Assembly: GCF_900113135.1 (NCBI RefSeq) | Contig: NZ_FOOH01000015.1 | Location: 49,277-113,276, forward strand | Source of the DNA: Salegentibacter agarivorans | GTDB lineage: Bacteria > Bacteroidota > Bacteroidia > Flavobacteriales > Flavobacteriaceae | Length of the DNA stretch: 64,000 nucleotides | Direction of reading: 5' to 3' | Part shown: one piece after another, positions 56,421 to 64,000 of the stretch | Numbering within the stretch: position 1 is the first letter of the stretch | Layout of the letters: each line of letters begins with the position of its first letter | Notes under the pieces: model-generated | What the model saw: only the letters and a program-made list of their open reading frames with translations | Database searches by the model: none | Told to the model about the DNA's origin: nothing | Position numbers and translations under genes: made by a program

Positions 56421-56948
56421 CTATTTATTATCTATTAATTTAATTTCAGCGGCACCGGTATCGTAAAGGAATTTGGTTAATTCGTCTACGTTATGATTTG
56501 CTGCATCTATTTCCATCAAGAACATATCATCGGTTGTTCTAACATCGGGATTTTCAGCTTGTTTAAATGGCCACAATTTACTTCTCATATAAAAAGTAAT
56601 TACCATAAGGTGAGCTGCAAAAAACACGGTAAGCTCAAACATAATTGGCACAAAGGCGGGCATATTTTCAATAAAACTGAAACTTGGCTTCCCTCCAATA
56701 TCCTGAGGCCAGTCTTCAATCATTATAAAATTCATCATTGCAACTGCAACTACAAACCCTACTACACCGTATAGAAAAGATGTTATAGCAAGTCTTGTTG
56801 GCGCAAGGCCCATAGCTTTATCCAAACCGTGAACAGGCATTGGAGTATAAATTTCACCAATATGATAACGGGCCTCTCTTACCTGCTTTACAGCTTGCAA
56901 AAGCAGGTCGTCATCATTATAAATAGCGTGTATAACTTTTGATGCCAT
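56421..56948 (-). CDS. actD: Alternative Complex III subunit ActD (DUF3341)
   Basis: 175 aa, DUF3341 with two membrane helices (about residues 56-76 and 96-118) and a soluble N-terminal part (VIHAIYNDDDLLLQAVKQVREA, YTPMPVHGLDKAMGLAPTRL). It carries no cofactor and packs at the cytoplasmic side of the ACIII core. It is 5 nt from each neighbour, as expected for an obligate subunit. Confidence 0.95.
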   Translation of the reverse strand: MASKVIHAIYNDDDLLLQAVKQVREARYHIGEIYTPMPVHGLDKAMGLAPTRLAITSFLYGVVGFVVAVAMMNFIMIEDWPQDIGGKPSFSFIENMPAFVPIMFELTVFFAAHLMVITFYMRSKLWPFKQAENPDVRTTDDMFLMEIDAANHNVDELTKFLYDTGAAEIKLIDNK

Positions 56949-56953
56949 CTTAA

Positions 56954-58762
56954 TTACTTATTTTTTAGTTCAGTTGCCTGTGCTACCCAATCTTCACGTT
57001 GTGCTGAATTAGGGAAGTTCTCTATTACTTCATCAAGCAATTCAAAATCATCCTGGGTAAGTTTACTTACCTGAACATAGGTATAAAGACCTACCTGATG
57101 TAAACGCTGTTCAAGGAAAGGACCTACTGCCTTAAGTTTTTGTAGTTCGTCTGCCGTTTGATTCTCAGGATTAAATGAACCTGTTCTTTCTAACATTTCG
57201 TCTATTCTATCCTTTTGAACTTCAGACAGCGTTAATGCATCTGCATTTACCGTTTCATTATGCCCATCATTATCGCCTTCTTTATAAGCATCTTCATCAT
57301 CCATTTTTTTATCAACCTTATTAGCGATATTCTGTTTAGGCTCACCTACATTTACAGGAGTATAATGTTTAACATCATCTCCATGCTGGGCTCTAAGCTT
57401 TTTGTATTTAGATCCAGATGATTTAAGTATTGTTTTTACTTCCGCTTGAGCAATTACTGGAAACGATCTCGCATATAAAAGGAACAATACAAAGAAGAAT
57501 CCTAAGGTTCCAATAAAAATACCAATATCTACAAAGGTTGGAGAAAACATTGACCAGGAAGATGGAAGGTAATCACGGTGAAGTGAAGTTACAATAATCA
57601 CAAAACGCTCAAACCACATCCCGATGTTTACCACGATAGAGATAAAGAACGAGAACATAATGCTGGTACGTAGTTTCTTAAACCACATAAACTGTGGAGA
57701 AAATACGTTACAGGTCATCATTGCCCAATAAGCCCAGGCATAAGGTCCTGTTGCCCGGTTAAGGAAGGCATATTGTTCGTACTCCACTCCAGAGTACCAA
57801 GCAATAACAAGCTCGGTAATATAAGCAACCCCAACAATAGAACCGGTGATCATAATTACTATGTTCATCAATTCAATATGCTGTATTGTAATATAATGCT
57901 CAAGATTAGAAACTTTTCTCATAATAATAAGAAGGGTGTTCACCATTGCAAAACCAGAAAATACCGCTCCTGCAACAAAGTAAGGAGGGAAAATTGTGGT
58001 GTGCCATCCCGGAATAACCGATGTAGCAAAGTCAAAAGATACAATAGTGTGTACTGAAAGTACTAATGGAGTTGCCAACCCGGCAAGTACCAAAGAAACT
58101 TCCTCAAAACGTTGCCAGTCTTTTGCACGCCCACTCCAACCGAAACTTAGAATTCCGTAGATCTTTTTATTGAAAGGAGTAATTGCCCGGTCACGAATCA
58201 TTGCAAAATCGGGAAGTAAACCTGTCCACCAGAACACAAGCGAAACCGAAAGATAAGTTGATATCGCAAATACATCCCAAAGCAGTGGCGAGTTAAAGTT
58301 AACCCATAACGAACCAAATTGGTTAGGAATAGGAAGTACCCAATAAGCTAACCAGGGACGACCCATGTGAATTAAAGGAAACAAACCAGCCTGCATTACA
58401 GAGAAGATTGTCATCGCCTCTGCAGAACGGTTAATTGCCATTCTCCATTTTTGCCTGAATAATAAAAGTACAGCCGAAATTAGCGTCCCGGCGTGACCAA
58501 TACCTACCCACCAAACGAAGTTGGTAATATCCCAGGCCCAGCCTACAGTTTTATTAAGCCCCCAGGTACCAATACCTGTGGAAATAGTGTAAATTATACA
58601 ACCTACACCCCAAAGAAAGGCAACAAGGGCAATTGAAAAGACAATCCACCAGGATTTATTCGCCCTTCCTTCTACCGGCGCAGCCACATCCACGGTAACG
58701 TCATGGTAGCTTTTATCCCCGGTAACTAAAGGCTTTCGTATAGGTGCTTCGTAATGAGACAT
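56954..58762 (-). CDS. actC: Alternative Complex III subunit ActC (NrfD-like) with C-terminal helix-hairpin-helix extension
   Basis: 602 aa, against about 480 for a plain ActC. The first 450 residues form the NrfD-type core of about ten helices, with KSWWIVFSIALVAFLWG at the first helix and the WWVGIGHAGTLISAVLLLF segment. From residue about 487 there is a charged linker (MDDEDAYKEG...) leading to a compact helix-hairpin-helix-like domain (residues about 540-602: LKAVGPFLEQRLHQVGLYTYVQV then LTQDDFELLDEVI). ActC holds the menaquinol-binding site in ACIII. The tail is on the cytoplasmic side and its function is unknown to me. Confidence 0.95.
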   Translation of the reverse strand: MSHYEAPIRKPLVTGDKSYHDVTVDVAAPVEGRANKSWWIVFSIALVAFLWGVGCIIYTISTGIGTWGLNKTVGWAWDITNFVWWVGIGHAGTLISAVLLLFRQKWRMAINRSAEAMTIFSVMQAGLFPLIHMGRPWLAYWVLPIPNQFGSLWVNFNSPLLWDVFAISTYLSVSLVFWWTGLLPDFAMIRDRAITPFNKKIYGILSFGWSGRAKDWQRFEEVSLVLAGLATPLVLSVHTIVSFDFATSVIPGWHTTIFPPYFVAGAVFSGFAMVNTLLIIMRKVSNLEHYITIQHIELMNIVIMITGSIVGVAYITELVIAWYSGVEYEQYAFLNRATGPYAWAYWAMMTCNVFSPQFMWFKKLRTSIMFSFFISIVVNIGMWFERFVIIVTSLHRDYLPSSWSMFSPTFVDIGIFIGTLGFFFVLFLLYARSFPVIAQAEVKTILKSSGSKYKKLRAQHGDDVKHYTPVNVGEPKQNIANKVDKKMDDEDAYKEGDNDGHNETVNADALTLSEVQKDRIDEMLERTGSFNPENQTADELQKLKAVGPFLEQRLHQVGLYTYVQVSKLTQDDFELLDEVIENFPNSAQREDWVAQATELKNK

Positions 58763-58794
58763 ATCCTTTTTTAATTGATTTCTTTATTAATTTA

Positions 58795-61700
58795 TTAAGC
58801 TTCTGTTGTATTCCTAACTTTTGTTTGGTACATCACATTAGGTTTAGTACCCACATATTCCAACAAGTGATACATTCTATCATCTTCTTTTCTATCGCGA
58901 ATTACTGCTCCTTCTTTGTTAATATCACCAAAGGTCATAGCGCCTTTATCACAAGCAGCAGAACAAGCCGTTTGGAATTCACCATCTTCAATTTCTCTTC
59001 CTTCACGCTTGGCATCAAGAATTGTTTTCTGTGTTTTTTGAATACACATAGAACATTTTTCCATAACCCCTCTAGAACGCACTGTTACATCAGGATTAAT
59101 AACCATTCTTCCTAGGTCATTATTCATATGGTAATCAAACTCTTCGTTTTGAGCGTAATTAAACCAGTTGAAACGACGTACTTTATAAGGACAGTTGTTT
59201 GCACAATATCTTGTACCTACACAACGGTTATAGATCATTTGGTTTTGCCCCTGTCTTCCGTGAGAAGTTGCAGCAACAGGACACACAGTCTCACAAGGAG
59301 CGTGGTTACAGTGTTGACACATTACAGGTTGGAATACTACCTGCGGATTATCTGCAGGCTCTTCCAATTCCCCAAATTCAGAAAGAGAACTTCCTAAACC
59401 AGAGATATTTTCTTTTTTATCAAGATCGTTTATAAAAGTATCTTCAGAAGAATAATACCTGTCAATACGCAACCAGTGCATATCACGAGATCTTCTAACT
59501 TCACTTTTACCTACAACCGGAACATTATTTTCGGCGTGGCAGGCAATAACACAGGCACCACAACCGGTACACGCATTAAGATCTATTGAAAGATTAAAAT
59601 GGTGACCAATACTACGGTCAAAACCATCCCACATATCAACCTCAGGAGAAGTTACCGGTTTTTCAACGTGATCTAAAGAAACATTTGGAACAGAATTCCA
59701 TTCGCTAACATTTCTTGTATTGAAAATTTCTAGCGTGGTTTCTTTTATAATATCTCCACGTCCCATTAAAGTATTGTGAAGCTGCACACAGGCAAATTCG
59801 TGCATTCCGGAAACTTTTTCAATAGTTACCGACTGCACAGCATTTAAATTCTTATATAAAGGATAAGCGTTTACACCTACCTGCATTTCTTTTTGCAATC
59901 CTTCTTTCTTACCATAACCAAGCGCAAGTCCTACTGAACCTTTAGCCTGTCCCGGTTGAATAATTACAGGAACATTATTAACGGTTGTGTCATCTACAGT
60001 TACGTTAACATAGCTTCCGTTTAAACCTCCATTAGAATCATTATCATTTTCTAAACCTAAAGCTTCAGCATCAGATTTAGAAACCGTTAGATAATTATCC
60101 CAGGATGCCCTGGTTAGAGGGTCTGGCATTTCCTGCAACCACGGGTTGTTAGCCTGTTGGCCATCACCCATAGATGGTTTTGTATAAAGCGTTAACTCCA
60201 TACCTTCACCTTCTGCAGAACGTACCAATTCACTGGCCGCCGTGGTCACATTTATAGACCCGGAACCTTCAGCAGTTTCTACATTTACAGGCGAGGTTGC
60301 TCCAAAAACACCATCGTGAAGGGCAGTATTCCATGAAGAAATATTACCACTCCAGGTTTCTTTTATATAATCGTGGTAAGATTGATTATTATCTGTCCAC
60401 TTCAACAAACAATCCTGAAATTGTCTGGTATCAAACAATGGTCTAATTGCAGGTTGCATTAAACTAAAGTTTGAAGTAGTATATTGAATATCACCCCAAC
60501 TCTCTAAGTAATGAGGAGTCGCGGCTACATATTTACAAAGTTTAGCAGTTTCATCTGGGCTCATACTAAAGGCAAGAGAAACTTCTACATTTGCAAGAGC
60601 TTCAGCGAATTCTTCTCCATTTGGCAACGAATAAGCAGGATTTACCCCAGCCATCAACACTGCACCAACAGATCCAGATTTCATATCTTTTACAGCTTGC
60701 ATTACCGCCTGAGAATTACCCTGGCGAATCATTCTTGCATTAGCGGTATCCATAACACCACTTCCAAGAGCTTCATTAATTGCAAGTACTAAAGCCTGCG
60801 CATTATCATCAGGAATTCCAGAAACCACAACAGCTCCACTTCCGGCCTTTCTTAATTGACGAGCCGCTTTTACAACCGCATCGTCAATTTTAGCAGGTAA
60901 ATTGCTGGTAGAAAATCCACCTGCAACATATCCATAAAGCGCAGCCAAAACAGCTTTTTGCTGAGATGGTGTTACAGGAATACGCTTATCAGCATTTGCA
61001 CCACTTAAGCTCATATTAGATTCAAACTGAATATGACGGGACATTTTGCCTTCTTTCGGCACACGACCTTTGGCATAGCCCGCATCATAACCACCACCCT
61101 GCCAGTCACCAAGAAAATCGGCTCCAACAGAAACTATGGTTTCAGCTTTAGAAAAATCGTAATTTGGTAAGGCACGTTGCCCGAATTTAGACTGAAATGC
61201 ATTTAAAGCAGCATCTTCAGAAACCGTATCGTAAACAACGTGACGAACATTTGGATACTTTTCTGAAAACTCATTGATTAATTTTGTAGTTGAAGGACTG
61301 GCAAAAGTTTGCGTCATTAAAACAATATCACCAGAAACATTATTAAGGGCATTTCCAACCTCGCGGTCAAATTCTTCCCAGGAAACATTTCTTCCTTCAA
61401 TCATTGGGCGTTTCACCCTATTAGCGTCATACATTGACAATACCGAAGCATGAACACGAGAGTTAACCCCGCTTTTAGACTTCGACAATTCATTATTTTC
61501 AATCTTAATAGGTCTTCCTTCCCTGGTTTTTACCAGTACACTGGCAAAATCAAAACCATCGGCAATTGTAGAGGCATAGTAGTTAGCCACCCCGGGAACA
61601 ATACGCTCTGGCTGTACCACGTAAGGAATAGACTTAATCACAGGACCTTCACAGGCAGCCAATGAGGCCGCTGCTGTACTAAACCCAACATATTTTAAGA

Positions 61701-61863
61701 AATCCCTTCTTGAAGTTTTTGAACTTTCAAGAGAATCTTTATCCCCAAGAAATTCATTAACCGGAATCTCTTCAGCAAATTCTTTTTGTTGGAGCGTCTC
61801 AACAACAGAGCTGTTTTCATTTAGCTCTTCAACACTTTTCCAGTATTTTTTGTTTGATGACAT
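58795..61863 (-). CDS. actB: Alternative Complex III subunit ActB (Fe-S, molybdopterin-oxidoreductase-like)
   Basis: 1022 aa. A twin-arginine-like signal lies at about residues 50-73 (SRRDFLKYVGFSTAAA, ending in LAAC). Residues about 80-720 resemble the molybdopterin oxidoreductase fold but, as in other ActB, no Mo is expected. The C-terminal 280 residues form the Fe-S domain with four Cys clusters: ACTGCGACVIAC, CQHCNHAPCETVC, CVGTRYCANNC and CSMC with CSAAC; these should hold three [4Fe-4S] and one [3Fe-4S]. It connects quinol oxidation to ActA/ActE hemes. 53 nt after actA. Confidence 0.96.
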   Translation of the reverse strand: MSSNKKYWKSVEELNENSSVVETLQQKEFAEEIPVNEFLGDKDSLESSKTSRRDFLKYVGFSTAAASLAACEGPVIKSIPYVVQPERIVPGVANYYASTIADGFDFASVLVKTREGRPIKIENNELSKSKSGVNSRVHASVLSMYDANRVKRPMIEGRNVSWEEFDREVGNALNNVSGDIVLMTQTFASPSTTKLINEFSEKYPNVRHVVYDTVSEDAALNAFQSKFGQRALPNYDFSKAETIVSVGADFLGDWQGGGYDAGYAKGRVPKEGKMSRHIQFESNMSLSGANADKRIPVTPSQQKAVLAALYGYVAGGFSTSNLPAKIDDAVVKAARQLRKAGSGAVVVSGIPDDNAQALVLAINEALGSGVMDTANARMIRQGNSQAVMQAVKDMKSGSVGAVLMAGVNPAYSLPNGEEFAEALANVEVSLAFSMSPDETAKLCKYVAATPHYLESWGDIQYTTSNFSLMQPAIRPLFDTRQFQDCLLKWTDNNQSYHDYIKETWSGNISSWNTALHDGVFGATSPVNVETAEGSGSINVTTAASELVRSAEGEGMELTLYTKPSMGDGQQANNPWLQEMPDPLTRASWDNYLTVSKSDAEALGLENDNDSNGGLNGSYVNVTVDDTTVNNVPVIIQPGQAKGSVGLALGYGKKEGLQKEMQVGVNAYPLYKNLNAVQSVTIEKVSGMHEFACVQLHNTLMGRGDIIKETTLEIFNTRNVSEWNSVPNVSLDHVEKPVTSPEVDMWDGFDRSIGHHFNLSIDLNACTGCGACVIACHAENNVPVVGKSEVRRSRDMHWLRIDRYYSSEDTFINDLDKKENISGLGSSLSEFGELEEPADNPQVVFQPVMCQHCNHAPCETVCPVAATSHGRQGQNQMIYNRCVGTRYCANNCPYKVRRFNWFNYAQNEEFDYHMNNDLGRMVINPDVTVRSRGVMEKCSMCIQKTQKTILDAKREGREIEDGEFQTACSAACDKGAMTFGDINKEGAVIRDRKEDDRMYHLLEYVGTKPNVMYQTKVRNTTEA

Positions 61864-61916
61864 ATATATCTAGATATTAACTTCTTTATTAACCCCGAAC
61901 ACCCGGGAAAAAATTT

Positions 61917-63290
61917 TTAGTAATGGCATTTGGCACATTCAAGACCACCCATTTGAGCTACTGTAAGCTCCTCTACACCATACTTTTTAGACAATTCTTC
62001 GTGAATTTTCTCATAGTACTCATTTCCTTCCATTCTAACTTTGGTATCACGGTGGCAATTAATACACCATCCCATAGTTAAAGGAGCGTCTTGATAAACC
62101 ACTTCCATCTCTTCGATTGGACCGTGACATTTCTGACATTGCACCCCGGCAACCGATACGTGTTGAGAGTGATTAAAGTATGCGAAATCTGGAAGATTAT
62201 GAATACGAACCCATTTAACCGGTTTTTCCTCACCAGTATAATCCTGTTCTGCCGGATCCCAACCTACAGCATCATAAAGTTTTGCAATTTCACCGTCATA
62301 AAATTCTTTTGAATATTCAGCCGTAGCAGTTTCTGGAGCTACTTCTGAAATTGATTTATGACAATTCATACATACATTAAGCGATGGGATACCCGCCTGC
62401 TTAGATGTTCTGGCTGAAGAGTGACAGTATTTACAATCTATCTGATTATCACCAGCGTGAATTCTATGTGAATAATGTATTGGCTGAATTGGCTCATAAC
62501 CCTGATCTACCCCAACCTGCATAAAGAAGCCGTAAGCAAACCAACCAATTACCAGTAAGCCAAAAACAGCACTTATTAAAACAAGGAATTGATTTTCAAC
62601 GAAAGACTTCCAAATTGGTTTTCTTTTAGGTTTTTCAGGAACTACAACACCACTTGCCTGAGCAAAATTTCTAAGTGTTTTGTTTACGAGGAATAATACC
62701 GCAAGCAGCATTACCAGAACGAACACCAAAATTGCAAGAATAACATTTACCGATACACCACCACCAGAAGAATCTCCTCCACCTGACTCCCCACCGGTTT
62801 GCGCCGCTTGAGGTTCTGGTTTCGGCTGTTCTACATAAGCAAGGATATCATCAATATCAGCATCTGATAATTGAGGAAAAGCCGGCATTGCGGTTTGATT
62901 ATACTCTTCGTAGATCGCAACGGCCTGGTCGTCTCCAGACGAAATTAAATCCTGGCTGTTTTTAATCCAGCGGTACAACCAATCCATTTCTCTCTTCTCG
63001 GTAACGCCGTGAAGAGCAGGACCAATACCCGCGGAATATGGTTTGTGACAGGCAGCACAAAGTGAATTAAACAGAGATTTCCCATTCGCAGGATCCCCGA
63101 GATCTGACGCAGCAGCTGCATCAGCTTCTGAAGATTCACCCGATGATTCATCGGTTTGCTCCTGGCCTTCCCCTGCGGCATCCTGAGAGGCCTCCTCCTG
63201 TGCAATTCCCAAAACGCTAAATGAGATAAAAAATGCTACACTTAAGAGCAATAGTCGCGAAGTTGAGTGGCGGTATTTCACCTTTTTCAT
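61917..63290 (-). CDS. actA: Alternative Complex III subunit ActA, multiheme cytochrome c with extra N-terminal monoheme domain
   Basis: 457 aa. Signal peptide (residues about 10-30), acidic linker, then a monoheme cytochrome c domain (CAACH, residues 78-82, with a Met ligand in TAMPAFPQLS). A Gly/Ser linker follows, then a membrane helix (about 183-205), a second helix (about 233-255) and five more heme sites: CKYCH, CMNCH, CQKCH, CINCH and CAKCH. Plain ActA proteins have the pentaheme part; the N-terminal domain brings the total to six. It is first in the eight-gene ACIII-aa3 operon and divergent from the SPOR gene. Confidence 0.95.
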   Translation of the reverse strand: MKKVKYRHSTSRLLLLSVAFFISFSVLGIAQEEASQDAAGEGQEQTDESSGESSEADAAAASDLGDPANGKSLFNSLCAACHKPYSAGIGPALHGVTEKREMDWLYRWIKNSQDLISSGDDQAVAIYEEYNQTAMPAFPQLSDADIDDILAYVEQPKPEPQAAQTGGESGGGDSSGGGVSVNVILAILVFVLVMLLAVLFLVNKTLRNFAQASGVVVPEKPKRKPIWKSFVENQFLVLISAVFGLLVIGWFAYGFFMQVGVDQGYEPIQPIHYSHRIHAGDNQIDCKYCHSSARTSKQAGIPSLNVCMNCHKSISEVAPETATAEYSKEFYDGEIAKLYDAVGWDPAEQDYTGEEKPVKWVRIHNLPDFAYFNHSQHVSVAGVQCQKCHGPIEEMEVVYQDAPLTMGWCINCHRDTKVRMEGNEYYEKIHEELSKKYGVEELTVAQMGGLECAKCHY

Positions 63291-63382
63291 ATTATAAGTT
63301 GAATTAACGTCTTAACTTTGGTACGGTTTTTAAAGCCTTAAGCCTTAGTAATATTAACACTTTGTACCCTTAAATTCGGCAA

Positions 63383-63390
63383 CAAAAGTA
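63383..63390 (-). promoter_or_regulatory. Possible -7 element for the ACIII operon
   Basis: TACTTTTG on the minus strand matches TAnnTTTG, about 93 nt upstream of the actA start. I see no TTG at the proper spacing, so the promoter is only half supported; a regulated promoter would look like this. Confidence 0.35.
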
Positions 63391-63468
63391 ATACTTATAG
63401 TCGATTTTAGGAATGTTAGATAAGTGTTAATCGGTAATTTATATCAGTTCTAAATAATAAAACCAGGC

Positions 63469-63496
63469 TTGTTTAAGTTATTAAATTATACTTTTG
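63469..63496 (+). promoter_or_regulatory. Promoter for the SPOR-domain gene
   Basis: TTG (63469-63471), 17-bp spacer, TACTTTTG (63489-63496), 16 nt before the ATG at 63513. It fits the Bacteroidetes consensus. Confidence 0.65.
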
Positions 63497-63512
63497 CCTT
63501 AAATAAATAACT

Positions 63513-63902
63513 ATGAGAAAATTAAGCATAAACAAAATACTCTTAAGTTGTTTTCTTTCAGGATTTTCTTTACTGAATTTAACAGCTCAGGAAGGCCAGA
63601 TAAATATAAGTGAAGACGATAAGCTCTCTAAACTTTTGGAGTTAAAATCTGAAATGAGCGAGAATAATGAAATTGGAGACCGCTATAAGATTCAACTTTT
63701 CTACGGAAATAATGGAGAAGCAAACGAGGTAATAAAAGATTACCGAAGCAAATTTGAATACCCTTCACTAATCGCTTACGAAGCGCCTAATTATAAGGTT
63801 TGGGTTGGTAACTTCAGGAATCGTTTGGAAGCCGACAGGGCGCTTTTAAAAATAAAAGAAAGCTTCCCTTCTGCTTTTATTCCAAAACCCAGACGCAGAT
63901 AA
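63513..63902 (+). CDS. SPOR-domain protein, secreted
   Basis: 129 aa with a signal peptide (cleavage after about residue 25, LTA-QE). Residues about 55-125 form a SPOR fold: YKIQLFYGNNGEANEVIKDY, then YKVWVGNFRNRLEADRALLKIKE, the canonical Y-x-V-x-x-G-x-F pattern. SPOR domains bind denuded glycan strands of peptidoglycan, often at the division septum. The gene is divergent from actA. Everything right of it to the window end (98 nt) is featureless. Confidence 0.88.
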   Translation: MRKLSINKILLSCFLSGFSLLNLTAQEGQINISEDDKLSKLLELKSEMSENNEIGDRYKIQLFYGNNGEANEVIKDYRSKFEYPSLIAYEAPNYKVWVGNFRNRLEADRALLKIKESFPSAFIPKPRRR

Positions 63903-64000
63903 TTCTTCAGCAAAAAATTAATTTAAATAGACTTTTAATTTATTTTAAATAAAACCATAATCAAGTAGGGTGAAGATAATAAATATTTGAGCATTTATTA

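Noticed and set aside
58795..61863. ActB as a true molybdenum or formate-type oxidoreductase
   Set aside because: The operon is a complete actABCDEF set, in which the molybdopterin-like domain is known to lack the cofactor.
1..64000. CRISPR arrays, tRNA/rRNA genes, insertion sequences, phage genes, toxin-antitoxin pairs
   Set aside because: No regularly spaced repeats, cloverleaf-like stretches, transposase or integrase motifs, or small paired genes were seen by reading; gene content is housekeeping throughout.

Overview
The window looks like chromosomal backbone from a marine-type member of the Flavobacteriaceae (Bacteroidota), perhaps near Gramella/Christiangramia, Salegentibacter or Zunongwangia; the genus is an impression, not a measurement. 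Evidence for the group: type IX secretion and gliding genes (porG, a PorP/SprF-like gene, sprA, a RemB-like gene), a complete Alternative Complex III operon fused to an aa3 oxidase, AT-rich coding DNA, few Shine-Dalgarno sequences, and several Bacteroidetes-type promoters (TTG, 17-19 bp, TAnnTTTG). I see no tRNA, rRNA, CRISPR array, insertion sequence, prophage or integrase, and no gene-free stretch longer than 300 bases.

Layout. 1-2040 (minus): a FadL-type outer-membrane protein followed by a GDSL lipoprotein cut by the window edge. 2160-3663 (minus): an alpha/beta hydrolase and pdxJ. 3754-11722 (plus): CBS protein, nadK, porG, uppS, bamA, two Skp/OmpH chaperone genes, a terminator and murI, an envelope-biogenesis run that places a T9SS component beside the BAM machinery. 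11719-20206: a PorP/SprF-like protein, an Nfu-type Fe-S protein, a phosphate transporter with a PhoU-like tail, dodecin, a YyaL-like thioredoxin-domain protein, an MscS channel and tsaB. 20228-27329 (minus): a six-gene ABC-type tripartite efflux operon (ATPase, two MacB-like permeases, adaptor, TolC, second adaptor) reading into tsaB.

27438-32648 (minus): ctaB, two cox3 genes and a subunit IV, then after a terminator an assembly cassette (cysteine-less SCO-like protein, SCO, DUF420, CxxC micro-protein). 32791-43811 (minus): RemB-like barrel, TonB, VanZ, gcvH and the giant sprA, the last downstream of ruvA. 43816-51187 (minus): ruvA, malic enzyme, queG, an NTF2-like protein, a cytochrome P450 and ruvB. 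51358-63290 (minus): actABCDEF followed by cox2 and cox1, together taking electrons from menaquinol to oxygen. 63513-63902 (plus): a SPOR-domain protein.

Functionally the window is dominated by aerobic respiration (ACIII, aa3 oxidase, heme and copper assembly, split between two loci about 20 kb apart) and by outer-membrane biogenesis and secretion. Nothing here is clearly a new defence or mobile system. The observations most worth a second look are the oxidase-assembly cassette, the helix-hairpin-helix tail on ActC, the TonB-like domain at the N terminus of the RemB-like protein, and the P450 gene attached to ruvB.
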